Shown: piece after piece, positions 27,546 to 35,972 of the stretch | Layout: every line of letters begins with the position of its first letter | Numbering within the stretch: the first letter of the stretch is position 1 | Origin: a bacterium | Lineage (GTDB): Bacteria; SZUA-182; DTGQ01 | Length of the DNA stretch: 42,423 nt | Direction: 5' to 3' | NCBI GenBank assembly: GCA_023512255.1 | Contig: JAILZY010000027.1 | Location: 1 to 42,423, forward strand | Notes under the pieces: generated by a model | Database searches by the model: none | Told to the model about the DNA's origin: nothing | The model's input: only the letters and a program-made list of their open reading frames with translations | Program-made: the position numbers and the translations under genes

Positions 27546-29380
27546 CCCCTAATCTCCTTTTTCCCCCCCGCAGCGATGCCGCTGCTGCTCGCACTGCTTC
27601 CTCCCTTGCCCACAGCCTCTCTTGCGCCGTCAGCAACAGTTTCTCCACCTGCCCCTTCCTTCCCTTCGGCCAGTCGTAGGATAGAATCCTGCGGCTGTAG
27701 TTGTTTTTGAACTGGAGGAATATTCAGATAATTGATGATGCTTTGAGCGATTTTCCGAAATACCGGTGCGGCCACAATCCCGGCCAGATGCTCTCCCTTG
27801 GGCTCGTCAATCGTTACCAAAATAGCGATTTGCGCCGCCTGGGCTGGAAAAAAACCGATGAAGGAAGAGCAGAAAAGCTCCTGAGAATAGCGACGAGTCA
27901 GCGGGTCAACCTTCTGAGCCGTACCTGTCTTCCCCGCTACCCGATAGCCGGCAATGTCAGCCGCCTGTCCTGTCCCATCTATGACTACCCCCTCAAGCAT
28001 CCTGGTCAGAGCACGGCAGGTGGCCAAGGAAGCTACTTCGCGGATCGGAGCAGGGTCGGGAAGCTCAACCACCTCACCCCTCTCATTTATCAGCCCATCT
28101 AAGATCTTTGGCTCTCTCCACCAACCATCATTAGCTAGACAGCAGACTGCGGTGATAATCTGAAGCGGAGTAACCAGGACCCCCTGCCCGAAGGAAATAT
28201 TGGCTGTGGTCAGCTCGGTCCACTTTTCGATTGGAGGAATGATTCCCTTGGCCTCACCCGGCAGCCGAATGCCGGTCCGGGAGCCGAACCCAAGCTCTTT
28301 CAGGGTATTATATAACCGCTCTTTCCCCAAGGATAGGCCAACCTTGGCTGAGCCGATATTGCTGGACATCTTGATAACTTCACTGAAGGTCAGCCAGCCA
28401 TGCCGATGGCTGTCCCGAATTGTGCGGCGGCCAATCTGAAAGAGACCATTTTCACAGTAGATGAGGTCGTTGGGGGTGATCTTTCCCGACTCTAGGGCGC
28501 AGGCAGCCAGAAAAATCTTGAAAATCGATCCCGGCTCAAAAGCATCGGTAAGACAGCGGTTTCGGCGAAAGCTGGCTGGATATTTTGAAAAGCTGTTAGG
28601 ATTAAATTGCGGCCAGTTAGCCATAGCCAGAATCTTGCCGGTTTTTACCTCCATGACTATGGCTGTGCCAGCCCTGGCCTGAGTGGCTGTGCAGGCTGCA
28701 AGCAGCTCTTTTTCCGTCTGATACTGAATGACCTTATCAATGGTTAGAATAAGGCTGCATGGCCCTGACTTTTTCTCTTCAGACAGGAGATGATCATAGT
28801 ATAGCTCTACTCCTTCAAGCCCATGATTGTCTACGCCGATAAACCCTAGCACCTGAGCACACAGCTCTCTGGCTGGATAATATCGCTGAGTCTCTTCCCG
28901 AAAGCCGATGCCTGAAATATTCAACTCTTGCAGTTGCTCGACCATCTTGGGGAGAATCTTTCTCCTAATCCAGATAAAGTCCTGGCCAGCATCGAGCTTC
29001 TGCTTAAGAGCGATCGGGCTCAAAAATTCCGGATCGACCTGCAAAACCATACAGGCCTGACGGACCTTGCCCGGCTCTTCTCCGTAAAGCCGCGCCGGCT
29101 CAGCAAAGGCGGAATTTACCCGAATACTTACCGCCAGCTCCCTACCTCGGCAGTCGTAGATGCTTCCCCGTCGCCGGCAGCCTTTGGCCGCAGCAGGCTC
29201 AAGCTTTCTCCGCCGGAGAACCTTCTGGGCATAGAAATCGTGTTGGTTAATCTGAATCTGATAGAGCCGCACAGCCATCAGGAGAATAGCCAGACCAAAG
29301 GCGGCTTGGAGAAACACGATCCTCATTTTGATATTAGGTGATTTGCTTGTTCCCCTATCCCTTTTCCTTTGGGCAGCCAT
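27542..29380 (-). CDS. ftsI: Septal peptidoglycan transpeptidase FtsI (class B PBP)
   Basis: FtsI is the class B penicillin-binding protein that cross-links septal peptidoglycan with FtsW. It has 612 residues. The membrane anchor is at about 20-40, the dimerisation domain with RGSIYDCRGRELA at 71-83, and the transpeptidase motifs are SIFK with catalytic Ser285 and Lys288, SSN at 339-341 and KTG at 484-486. There is no PASTA domain. An unusual tail of about 50 residues, rich in Gly, Ala, Glu and Ser, follows the domain and looks low-complexity. It lies downstream of ftsL across a 314-nt gap. Confidence 0.97.
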   Translation of the reverse strand: MAAQRKRDRGTSKSPNIKMRIVFLQAAFGLAILLMAVRLYQIQINQHDFYAQKVLRRRKLEPAAAKGCRRRGSIYDCRGRELAVSIRVNSAFAEPARLYGEEPGKVRQACMVLQVDPEFLSPIALKQKLDAGQDFIWIRRKILPKMVEQLQELNISGIGFREETQRYYPARELCAQVLGFIGVDNHGLEGVELYYDHLLSEEKKSGPCSLILTIDKVIQYQTEKELLAACTATQARAGTAIVMEVKTGKILAMANWPQFNPNSFSKYPASFRRNRCLTDAFEPGSIFKIFLAACALESGKITPNDLIYCENGLFQIGRRTIRDSHRHGWLTFSEVIKMSSNIGSAKVGLSLGKERLYNTLKELGFGSRTGIRLPGEAKGIIPPIEKWTELTTANISFGQGVLVTPLQIITAVCCLANDGWWREPKILDGLINERGEVVELPDPAPIREVASLATCRALTRMLEGVVIDGTGQAADIAGYRVAGKTGTAQKVDPLTRRYSQELFCSSFIGFFPAQAAQIAILVTIDEPKGEHLAGIVAAPVFRKIAQSIINYLNIPPVQKQLQPQDSILRLAEGKEGAGGETVADGAREAVGKGGSSASSSGIAAGGKKEIRG

Positions 29381-29694
29381 CTCACATGCGCTCCATCTGA
29401 ATGAATCAAAAAAATTTACACTTTGACGCCTTAAGTTGCGCTCTTTTGAGGGATTCCTGGGAGGATAAGATCCTATCTGGTGCCATATACCTATCTGGTA
29501 CCGTATAAATATAAGCCTCAGCTGTATGAGCGTATGAGTAATATAGCAGTATAATCTTCATGTTACTTGCCTCTCCCAGAGAGAGTAATTAGAGCGATAG
29601 GCGGTTTGAGATGCAGGATATCCTTAGTATAAATTATAAATTAACAAAATATAAATAATAAATTATATAAAAAATTTAAATTAAATAAAAATAG
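29381..29694. other. ftsL-ftsI spacer
   Basis: This 314-nt gap contains no gene I can support. It includes a tandem duplication, CCTATCTGGTGCCATATA at 29472-29489 and CCTATCTGGTACCGTATA at 29490-29507, and a nearly pure A/T stretch at 29630-29694. A separate ftsI promoter is possible but cannot be assigned. Confidence 0.6.
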
Positions 29695-30030
29695 CTACAT
29701 AAAAATATCAATAACTTGACTCTTGTTCGGATCAATAAACCCATAATCTTTTCTGGCTAGACCTTCCACTCGGTCGAGACGACTCAAAGTTGCCCTCTCC
29801 AGTTTCAGACGGGTATTGATTTCGAGTACTTCAGCCTTTAGGCGGTTGAGTTGCTCGATATCTCTGACTAGCCTGGCCACTTGAATCGGCCGCCAGACAA
29901 GAAAAAGACCTAACAGAACAGCGATGATAACCATAGGGATAGTCCCTGTAAGCTGCCGCAGGGCAGGAGGAGATGAGATCTGCCCCATCTGCTGAGGTAT
30001 CCTGTTCTGTAATCCCTTGCTGGCTAACAT
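29695..30030 (-). CDS. ftsL: Cell division protein FtsL
   Basis: FtsL is a small bitopic protein of the FtsQLB complex that activates FtsWI. It has 111 residues: a cytoplasmic tail of about 28 residues, one membrane segment at about 30-46, then a helical stretch (ARLVRDIEQLNRLKAEVLEINTRLKLE) likely to form a coiled coil, and a short end with the FtsL-like ARKDYGFIDP. Sequence identity in this family is always low, so the call rests on topology plus position between rsmH and ftsI. Its ATG overlaps the rsmH stop by 7 nt. Confidence 0.88.
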   Translation of the reverse strand: MLASKGLQNRIPQQMGQISSPPALRQLTGTIPMVIIAVLLGLFLVWRPIQVARLVRDIEQLNRLKAEVLEINTRLKLERATLSRLDRVEGLARKDYGFIDPNKSQVIDIFM

Positions 30031-30974
30031 TTTTCAGCTACCCTGAGTTTGGCGCTCCTGGCTCGAATATTGGCCAAGATCTCTTCTTGCGTGGGCACAA
30101 TGGGCTTAGGAGTCAAAATTCTGAGTCGGGGGTGATGGGCCGCTGCTTCACTCACCCTGCCTGCTGAGCTTGGCGGTTCCTTACCACTGCTTGTACCTTG
30201 AGCAAGCTGCCTAAAGCTTCTTTTAACTATCCGATCTTCCAGCGAATGGAAGGAGATGATGCATATCCTGGCTCCCTGGCTGAGAAAGTCGACCGCATCC
30301 TCAATCGCTCGATCCAGATCCTCGAGTTCTCGGTTGACCGCAATCCGCAGCGCCTGAAAGACTCTCGTGGCTGGATCGATTTTTACAGCGCCAAAGCGCG
30401 CCGGAATGGCTGATCTGACAATATCTGCAAGTTGCCCGGTTGTGGAAATAAAGTTTTTTTGTCGATAGTTTACAATTGCTTTGGCGATCCTTCGGCTCCA
30501 CCTCTCCTCGCCCCACTGCCAGAAGATCTTGGCCAGCTCGGCTTCATCTGCCCGATTGACGATTGTCGCTGCGGTCAAGGGGTTATCCTGATCAAGGCGC
30601 ATATCCAAAGGAGCATCTTTTTGAAAACTGAAGCCCCGCTCAGCATTTTCCAAATGGAAACTGGAAATACCAAGATCAAGGAGCAGACCGTCAATTTGCT
30701 CTATTTTAAGCTCGCTTAGAATTTTTCTGATATTTTTGAAATTGTCTCGAATCAACCGCACCCTCTCTCCAAACCGCTCAAGCCTCTCGGCACATCGCCG
30801 AAGGATGTGCTGATCCAGATCGATCCCAATCAGCCTGCCCCCAGGGGAGCTTCTCTCCAGAATCTGCTCGGCATGTCCTCCTTCCCCGATTGTGCCGTCA
30901 ACGTAAACCTTCCCGTCAGTACACTGGAGATAATCAAGCACTTCCTTTAAAAGAACGGGTTGGTGAATATACAT
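30024..30974 (-). CDS. rsmH: 16S rRNA (cytosine-1402-N4)-methyltransferase RsmH
   Basis: RsmH (MraW) methylates N4 of C1402 in the ribosomal P site using S-adenosylmethionine. It has 316 residues. It begins YIHQPVLLKEVLDYL, with the SAM motif VDGTIGEGGHAEQIL at about 25-39, then GLLLDLGISSFHLE and the RGFSFQKDAPLDMRLD block specific to the family. The C-terminus has KPIVPTQEEILANIRARSAKLRVAE. The ATG at 30974 lacks a Shine-Dalgarno sequence: the 70 nt before it are pure A/T, including an (AAAAT)6 tract. Confidence 0.98.
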   Translation of the reverse strand: MYIHQPVLLKEVLDYLQCTDGKVYVDGTIGEGGHAEQILERSSPGGRLIGIDLDQHILRRCAERLERFGERVRLIRDNFKNIRKILSELKIEQIDGLLLDLGISSFHLENAERGFSFQKDAPLDMRLDQDNPLTAATIVNRADEAELAKIFWQWGEERWSRRIAKAIVNYRQKNFISTTGQLADIVRSAIPARFGAVKIDPATRVFQALRIAVNRELEDLDRAIEDAVDFLSQGARICIISFHSLEDRIVKRSFRQLAQGTSSGKEPPSSAGRVSEAAAHHPRLRILTPKPIVPTQEEILANIRARSAKLRVAEKC

Positions 30975-31010
30975 TTTTTATCTTTTTATTTATTTTTTTT
31001 ATTTTTATTT

Positions 31011-31040
31011 ATTTTATTTTATTTTATTTTATTTTATTTT
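31011..31040. repeat. (ATTTT)6 microsatellite upstream of rsmH
   Basis: Six perfect ATTTT pentamers lie within an A/T-only stretch (about 30974-31044) between mraZ and rsmH. Pentanucleotide tracts of this kind are slippage-prone. The tract starts 36 nt before the rsmH start codon on the coding strand, so copy-number change would shift leader length but not the frame. Confidence 0.95.
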
Positions 31041-31065
31041 TTATCTAGCTTCACATGGCCATTTT

Positions 31066-31518
31066 CTAAATGCCGAAACTAGTCAACTGGGCCAGATCCG
31101 GGTGATCCTTGCTTTCAAATTCAAGCCATTTGTCCCGTGCCCAGATCTCGATTTTATTCATTACCCCGACCAGAACCGCTTCCTTATCAATACCCGCTTT
31201 GGCTCTCATCTCAGGAGGGATCAGAATCCTTCCCTGCCGATCAAAGCTTACCTCCGAGGCATTTGAGAATAAAATCCTCTTTAATTCATTTAGTTTCTTA
31301 TCACTTATTTCCTTATCCTTCGTATTTGGAGCATCCCTAATTTTTTGGCCAATCTGAAGCCATTCTTCGAAGGGGTAGGCTACCAGGTAATTTTTTTCAT
31401 AACAGGTCAGAATGAGTTTTTCGTCCTGGTAATTTTGTCGGAGGGTGTCGCGAATTTTGGCCGGAACGCAAATTCTTCCCTTACTATCAAGGATGTGCTC
31501 GTACTTTCCTATGAACAC
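31066..31518 (-). CDS. mraZ: Transcriptional regulator MraZ
   Basis: MraZ is the AbrB-fold regulator at the head of dcw clusters; it oligomerises as a ring and binds repeated GTGGG-type boxes in its own promoter. It has 150 residues with two SpoVT/AbrB-like half-domains, each carrying the DxxGR signature: DSKGRICVPAKIRD at 11-24 and DRQGRILIPPEMR at 93-105. The start is GTG at 31518, with GGGAG upstream inside the operator. It is followed by the A/T-only gap before rsmH. Confidence 0.97.
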   Translation of the reverse strand: MFIGKYEHILDSKGRICVPAKIRDTLRQNYQDEKLILTCYEKNYLVAYPFEEWLQIGQKIRDAPNTKDKEISDKKLNELKRILFSNASEVSFDRQGRILIPPEMRAKAGIDKEAVLVGVMNKIEIWARDKWLEFESKDHPDLAQLTSFGI

Positions 31519-31530
31519 CGACTTTTAATC

Positions 31531-31593
31531 TCCCACCTTATCCCACTTTGTTACACTTCTCCACAAAATACCCCTTTCAAAAGTTTTTGTCAA
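31531..31593 (-). promoter_or_regulatory. dcw promoter and MraZ operator
   Basis: On the minus strand TTGACA (31588-31593), a 17-nt spacer and TATTTT (31565-31570) form a strong sigma-70-type promoter. Downstream are three boxes at exact 10-bp steps: GTGTAA (31551-31556), GTGGGA (31541-31546) and GTGGGA (31531-31536). This matches the known MraZ operator layout of GTGGG-like repeats one helical turn apart. The last box overlaps the mraZ ribosome site, so autorepression is likely. Confidence 0.88.
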
Positions 31594-32013
31594 GGGAAAA
31601 ATATGGTTCTTTTTTGGGTATAGCTATAGTTTGAAAAGATAGAACGAACTTCATTAGTGGTAAATTTATCAAACAATTATTAACACAGGCCATAAGATTC
31701 AAACGCTCTCTTGTTATTCTATGGGGTATTTAATAAATGAGAGCGAATTCAAAAGACCCACGGTGGGAGAAAGTGGTGAATTTTTAGCCAAGAATTAATT
31801 TGAGGATTAATTTATAAATTAATTTATAGATAAGGATGGGAGGTCAGAGATATGGGAGGTCAGAGATTAAGAACGAGATGTCTTGGCTCTCTTTCCTTTG
31901 ATTTGAATCTACCAAAAAAATTTTTGTATTATAATATTTATTATATTATAATATTTATTATAATATTTTTATGGTAATATATTCTAATATTTAAGCCAAA
32001 CTTTTACCTGCTC
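31594..32013. other. pncB-mraZ spacer
   Basis: No gene is visible. The spacer holds the hairpin element at 31704-31745, an exact 16-nt tandem duplication (ATGGGAGGTCAGAGAT at 31836-31851 and 31852-31867), and a self-complementary TATTATAATATTTATTATA tract at about 31926-31985. No clear terminator for the lon-pncB unit is seen. Confidence 0.65.
31704..31745. repeat. Short CGCTCT hairpin element with flanking ATTCAAA
   Basis: The ends CGCTCTC and GAGAGCG are complementary, and on the minus strand it begins CGCTCTCATTTATTAAATAC, close to the CGCTCTTATTTATTAGCTAC end of the element at 17004-17115. ATTCAAA occurs just outside both ends (31697-31703 and 31747-31753), which resembles a target-site duplication. 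Confidence 0.55.
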
Positions 32014-33225
32014 TTAGGATGGGCTCTGCAAGCCGCTCAGCTCCTTGTGCTCAAGTTGCCGAAGAACAAAAGAGCGGATTCCCTGGGGTGAGGGAAGTTG
32101 ACGAGCCAGTTTTCCCTCCTTGATAAGGGGCAAAAGAAGCGGCTCGAGGAAAGCGCCGCGGCCGCATGAGCAGGCAACCTTTGGCTCAGGCTGGCTGCTT
32201 AGGTCTTTACCAAAAGGCGCAGGCAGTATCTGAGTCTTAAGGCAAGCAGGGCATCGAAATACTATTTTTCGGCCTGATTTCTTTCCCCGTTTGGCTATTG
32301 GCTGACCAGCGATTTCAACAATATCAAGGGCGAAATCCGACACCGGTGCATTACTTATCGCCGTTCCTACCCCGTAAGCATCAGCCACAGGGTTGAGCTC
32401 AAGGATCTTGTGTTCATCTATTCCGCCGCTGACAAATAACTTTACCTTCTGGAATCCCCGCAGGTTTAACTCCCAGCGAACTTCTTCGAGAATCTGCCGC
32501 ATACTGCCGCGGCGGGATGAAGGGGTGTCCAGACGAACGGCAAACAGATTTTCCCCCATCTGCTGAGCTACCCGAATGGCTTCTACTTTCTCGTCGCAGA
32601 AGGTATCGATCAGCGCTACCCGCCTCACTTGTGGATCAATCGTTCGATGAAAGGCAAGGCAGGCCTCGACCGTATCGCCAATCATCAGAATAAGTGCATG
32701 AGGCATGGTTCCGATCGGCTGTTCATGGATCAGCTCAGCGCTCTTGACTACCGCTACCCCATCACAGCCGCCGATAAAGGCGCTTCTCTCAATCATGGGA
32801 GCAATGGCCGGGTGCATTCTTCGGGCCCCGAAACTGGCTACTATTCGCTCTCCGGCTGCCTTGCGGCAGCGAGATGCCTTAGTGGCTATTCCAGAGGCCT
32901 GACATAGGAGCCCGAGCAGAGAGGTTTCATATTTTAAAAAGTCAAGATATTGCCCTTCAATGACCAGAACCGGCTGCTCAACCTCAAACAGCGTCCCTTC
33001 GGGCATGGCCCAGACATTGACCGCAAGGCCCTCCAGCAGGCGGGCAACTTCTTCTATACCGGCCACCACCCCCCAATTCCACCCCGGGGGGGCGTCCTTC
33101 ATGGTTACCTCAGCTACGACCCGCTGATTGATTCCCTCATGCCGCAGAATCTCCTCCGTGCGCTGAAAATAAACATCCGTAACTACAGCAGACTTAATCT
33201 CATCTTCTGTGGCTATATGAAACAA
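32014..33225 (-). CDS. pncB: Nicotinate phosphoribosyltransferase
   Basis: This enzyme joins nicotinate and PRPP to give nicotinate mononucleotide in NAD salvage. It has 403 residues from a TTG start at 33225 with AAGGAG upstream. Features include the N-terminal TDVYFQRT, a central ARRMHPAIAPMIERSAFIGGCDGVA block, and the RLDTPSSRRGSMRQIL and FVSGGIDEHKI phosphate-binding segments. A C-terminal zinc-knuckle-like cysteine set (Cys325, Cys328, Cys352, Cys354) is like that in the archaeal-type subgroup. It lies 32 nt after lon and is probably co-transcribed with it. Confidence 0.92.
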   Translation of the reverse strand: MFHIATEDEIKSAVVTDVYFQRTEEILRHEGINQRVVAEVTMKDAPPGWNWGVVAGIEEVARLLEGLAVNVWAMPEGTLFEVEQPVLVIEGQYLDFLKYETSLLGLLCQASGIATKASRCRKAAGERIVASFGARRMHPAIAPMIERSAFIGGCDGVAVVKSAELIHEQPIGTMPHALILMIGDTVEACLAFHRTIDPQVRRVALIDTFCDEKVEAIRVAQQMGENLFAVRLDTPSSRRGSMRQILEEVRWELNLRGFQKVKLFVSGGIDEHKILELNPVADAYGVGTAISNAPVSDFALDIVEIAGQPIAKRGKKSGRKIVFRCPACLKTQILPAPFGKDLSSQPEPKVACSCGRGAFLEPLLLPLIKEGKLARQLPSPQGIRSFVLRQLEHKELSGLQSPS

Positions 33226-33257
33226 CCTTATATGCTCCTTAAACCTTATTGGATTGC

Positions 33258-35627
33258 CTACGAATCCCCATTCGGATTCTTCAAAGCAACCTCCAGGATA
33301 TCTTTCATACTCTCAGCATAGATAAAATGAATATTCTGTCGCACATGCTTGGGGATCTCCTGAATATCTTTCTTGTTTCGTGCAGGGACGATAATATTTG
33401 TAATCCCCATGCGTTTGGCAGCAAGGACCTTTTGCTTTAGCCCGCCTACCGGCAGGACATGGCCGCGCAGGGTAATTTCGCCGGTCATAGCCACATCCTT
33501 GCGGACCGGCCTATTGGTAAAGAGTGAAACCAAGGAAGTAGCCATAGTTACTCCAGCCGATGGGCCATCTTTGGGAATGGCCCCTGCCGGAATATGAATA
33601 TGGATATCTTTTTCAGCATGATTTTCCTTGATACCAAGATGCTCAGCCTCAGAGCGGGCAAAGCTTAAGGCCGCCTGAGCTGATTCTTTCATGATCTCTC
33701 CCAGGTGCCCGGTCAGGATCAGGGCTCCTTTTCCCTTCATAGTAGTGGCCTCAATATGGATGATATCTCCCCCGGCCTCGGTCCAGGCCAATCCAGTAGC
33801 TACGCCCACCTCGTCTGATTTATATTCTAGCTCTCTCTGGTAAGCGGGAACACCGAGGTATTGGTGGAGATTTCGGGGAAAGACATGCACCTTGCGGGTT
33901 GAGCCTTCAGCTTTGCGCTTGGCACATTTGCGGCAGATAGTAGCGATTTCCCGCTCCAGATTTCGCAATCCTGCCTCCCTAGTGTATTCATTAATGATTT
34001 TCAACACCGCCTGATCCGAGATGACCAAATCCTTATCGGTAATTCCATTTTCCTCCAACTGCTTGGGGATCAGATACTTTTTGGCAATTTTCAGTTTTTC
34101 CATATCGGTATAGCCTGGCAGATGGATGATCTCCATTCGGTCACGGAAGGCTGGCAGAATCGGATCAAGGAGGTTGGCTGTAGCGATAAACATAACATTG
34201 CTCAAATCAAAGGGCAGCCCCAGGTAATGGTCAGTGAAGGCTGAATTTTGCTCAGGGTCCAGGACCTCCAACAAGGCTGCCGAAGGATCTCCTCGAAAAT
34301 CAGCTCCTATTTTGTCCACCTCATCCATCATAAAAACCGGATTATTGGAGCCCGCCTGCCTGATTCCCTGAATGATCCGACCAGGCAGAGAGCCGATATA
34401 GGTCCGGCGATGTCCCCTGATTTCCGCTTCATCCCGAACCCCTCCAAGGGAGATACGCACAAATTTCCTCCCCAAGGCCCGAGCAATGGATTTCCCGAGA
34501 GAGGTTTTCCCAACTCCTGGTGGGCCAACAAAGCAGAGGATTGGCCCTTTCATTTTATTTTTCTTGAGCTTTCTGACGCTAAGATATTCTAAAATTCTTT
34601 CCTTGACCTTCTCCAGGTCGTAGTGATCCTCATCTAGCACCCGTGATGCCTGGGCAATGTCCAAATTATCCTCGGTTGAAATGTTCCACGGGATCTCGAT
34701 CAGCCATTCCAGATAGGAGCGGACCATACCAGATTCTGCGGCTTCAGGGTGCATTTTGGCCAGACGGGACAATTGCTTCTCAGCTTCATTTCTGGCCTCC
34801 TCAGGGAGATTGGCCTTTTCTATCTTGGCCTTTAACTCATTGATTTCCTCAGTGCGCTCATCCACCTGGCCTAACTCATGCTGAATGGCTTTCAGTTGCT
34901 GACGAAGATAATATTCCCGATGGTCTTTGTCCATCTCCTCTTTCGCCTGAGACTGAATCTTCTTTTGCATAGCCAGCACTTCCAACTCCTTGGACAGAAG
35001 CTCATTGACCCTTTTCAGCCGCTGGACAGGATCAATGATCTCAAGGACACTCTGGGTTTCTTCGGTTTTCAGAACCAGATTGGATACGATCAGATCTGCC
35101 AGTTTGCCAGGGTCATCAATATTGTTGGCGATGACCACCACATCCGGCAAAATGGCCTTCCCAAGCGAGAGGCTTTTTTCCATTTGCGACTTGACATTCC
35201 GCATCAGGGCTTCAACCTCTAGGGTATGCTCGATATTCTCCTTTTCGATAATCTTTTTTATTTTCGCGATGAAACAGTTTTTCTCTTCCTTATATTTTTT
35301 CAACTCAGCCCGAATCAGCCCATGAACCAGGATTTTCAACCTTCCGTCAGGAAGTTTCAAAAGTTTCATAATGTTGCCGACCGTCCCGAAACGAAAGATT
35401 TCATCAGGGCTGGGATCTTCAGTCTTTGAGTCCTTCTGAGCCACGAGAAAAATCTTGCGGTCGTATTCGGCCACCGCCTGCTCGACAGCTCTGATCGATT
35501 TTTCTCTCCCGACGAATAAAGGCAAAATCATGTAGGGGTAGACGACAATATCTCGAACCGGCAGAAGCGGCAAGCAGCATGGAATATTATCCAAAAGAGC
35601 ATTCTTTTTGCTTTCACCCTCAGCCAC
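33258..35627 (-). CDS. lon: ATP-dependent protease Lon
   Basis: Lon is the cytoplasmic AAA+ protease that removes damaged and short-lived regulatory proteins. It has 789 residues. The N-terminal substrate-binding domain spans about 15-215, a coiled-coil region follows to about 310, and the AAA+ module carries Walker A GPPGVGKTS at 368-376 and Walker B VFMMDEVDKIG. The C-terminal protease domain has the catalytic dyad Ser690 (KDGPSAGV) and Lys733 (GGLKQK). The start is GTG at 35627 with a strong AAGGAGG site. No CIRCE or other heat-shock operator is recognisable. Confidence 0.99.
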   Translation of the reverse strand: MAEGESKKNALLDNIPCCLPLLPVRDIVVYPYMILPLFVGREKSIRAVEQAVAEYDRKIFLVAQKDSKTEDPSPDEIFRFGTVGNIMKLLKLPDGRLKILVHGLIRAELKKYKEEKNCFIAKIKKIIEKENIEHTLEVEALMRNVKSQMEKSLSLGKAILPDVVVIANNIDDPGKLADLIVSNLVLKTEETQSVLEIIDPVQRLKRVNELLSKELEVLAMQKKIQSQAKEEMDKDHREYYLRQQLKAIQHELGQVDERTEEINELKAKIEKANLPEEARNEAEKQLSRLAKMHPEAAESGMVRSYLEWLIEIPWNISTEDNLDIAQASRVLDEDHYDLEKVKERILEYLSVRKLKKNKMKGPILCFVGPPGVGKTSLGKSIARALGRKFVRISLGGVRDEAEIRGHRRTYIGSLPGRIIQGIRQAGSNNPVFMMDEVDKIGADFRGDPSAALLEVLDPEQNSAFTDHYLGLPFDLSNVMFIATANLLDPILPAFRDRMEIIHLPGYTDMEKLKIAKKYLIPKQLEENGITDKDLVISDQAVLKIINEYTREAGLRNLEREIATICRKCAKRKAEGSTRKVHVFPRNLHQYLGVPAYQRELEYKSDEVGVATGLAWTEAGGDIIHIEATTMKGKGALILTGHLGEIMKESAQAALSFARSEAEHLGIKENHAEKDIHIHIPAGAIPKDGPSAGVTMATSLVSLFTNRPVRKDVAMTGEITLRGHVLPVGGLKQKVLAAKRMGITNIIVPARNKKDIQEIPKHVRQNIHFIYAESMKDILEVALKNPNGDS

Positions 35628-35972
35628 AGCGTATCCTCCTTACGTGGATTTCTCAAAACCCCTCGATTAACAGGTAACTCTGATGTAATGCCTGCTGAAA
35701 TATACCGTTATCTGACTGATATTGGATTTGGATGATGTTGATGAAATAGCGGTCCGGGTGAGCTTAACTCTCAGCTCATAATTGTTATCGGCACAACTAT
35801 TCCTTCTCCCCATGTCAGAATAAGCAGCAACTTTGCTTTTCGCGGTTTTGGTTGACCGCGGACTGCCAAGCCAAGCAACTCTTATCTAACCCTGAAAGAG
35901 AGCTATAGAAGCAGCTCTCTTTCAGCATCGAACCTGTTACCTCAACCTGCTTATTTGTAAGCACATGCAGGA
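35628..35972. other. galU-lon spacer with hairpins
   Basis: No gene is seen. A perfect 13-bp-arm hairpin (CTGAAAGAGAGCT and AGCTCTCTTTCAG, about 35892-35925) lies 50 nt beyond the galU stop and may end that transcript, although no T run follows. A second GC-rich hairpin at 35841-35860 has arms CGCGGT and ACCGCG. The lon promoter must lie in the remaining part, but I cannot place it. Confidence 0.6.

Noticed and set aside
35628-35760. CIRCE or other heat-shock operator before lon
   Set aside because: No TTAGCACTC/GAGTGCTAA inverted repeat or clear heat-shock promoter was found.
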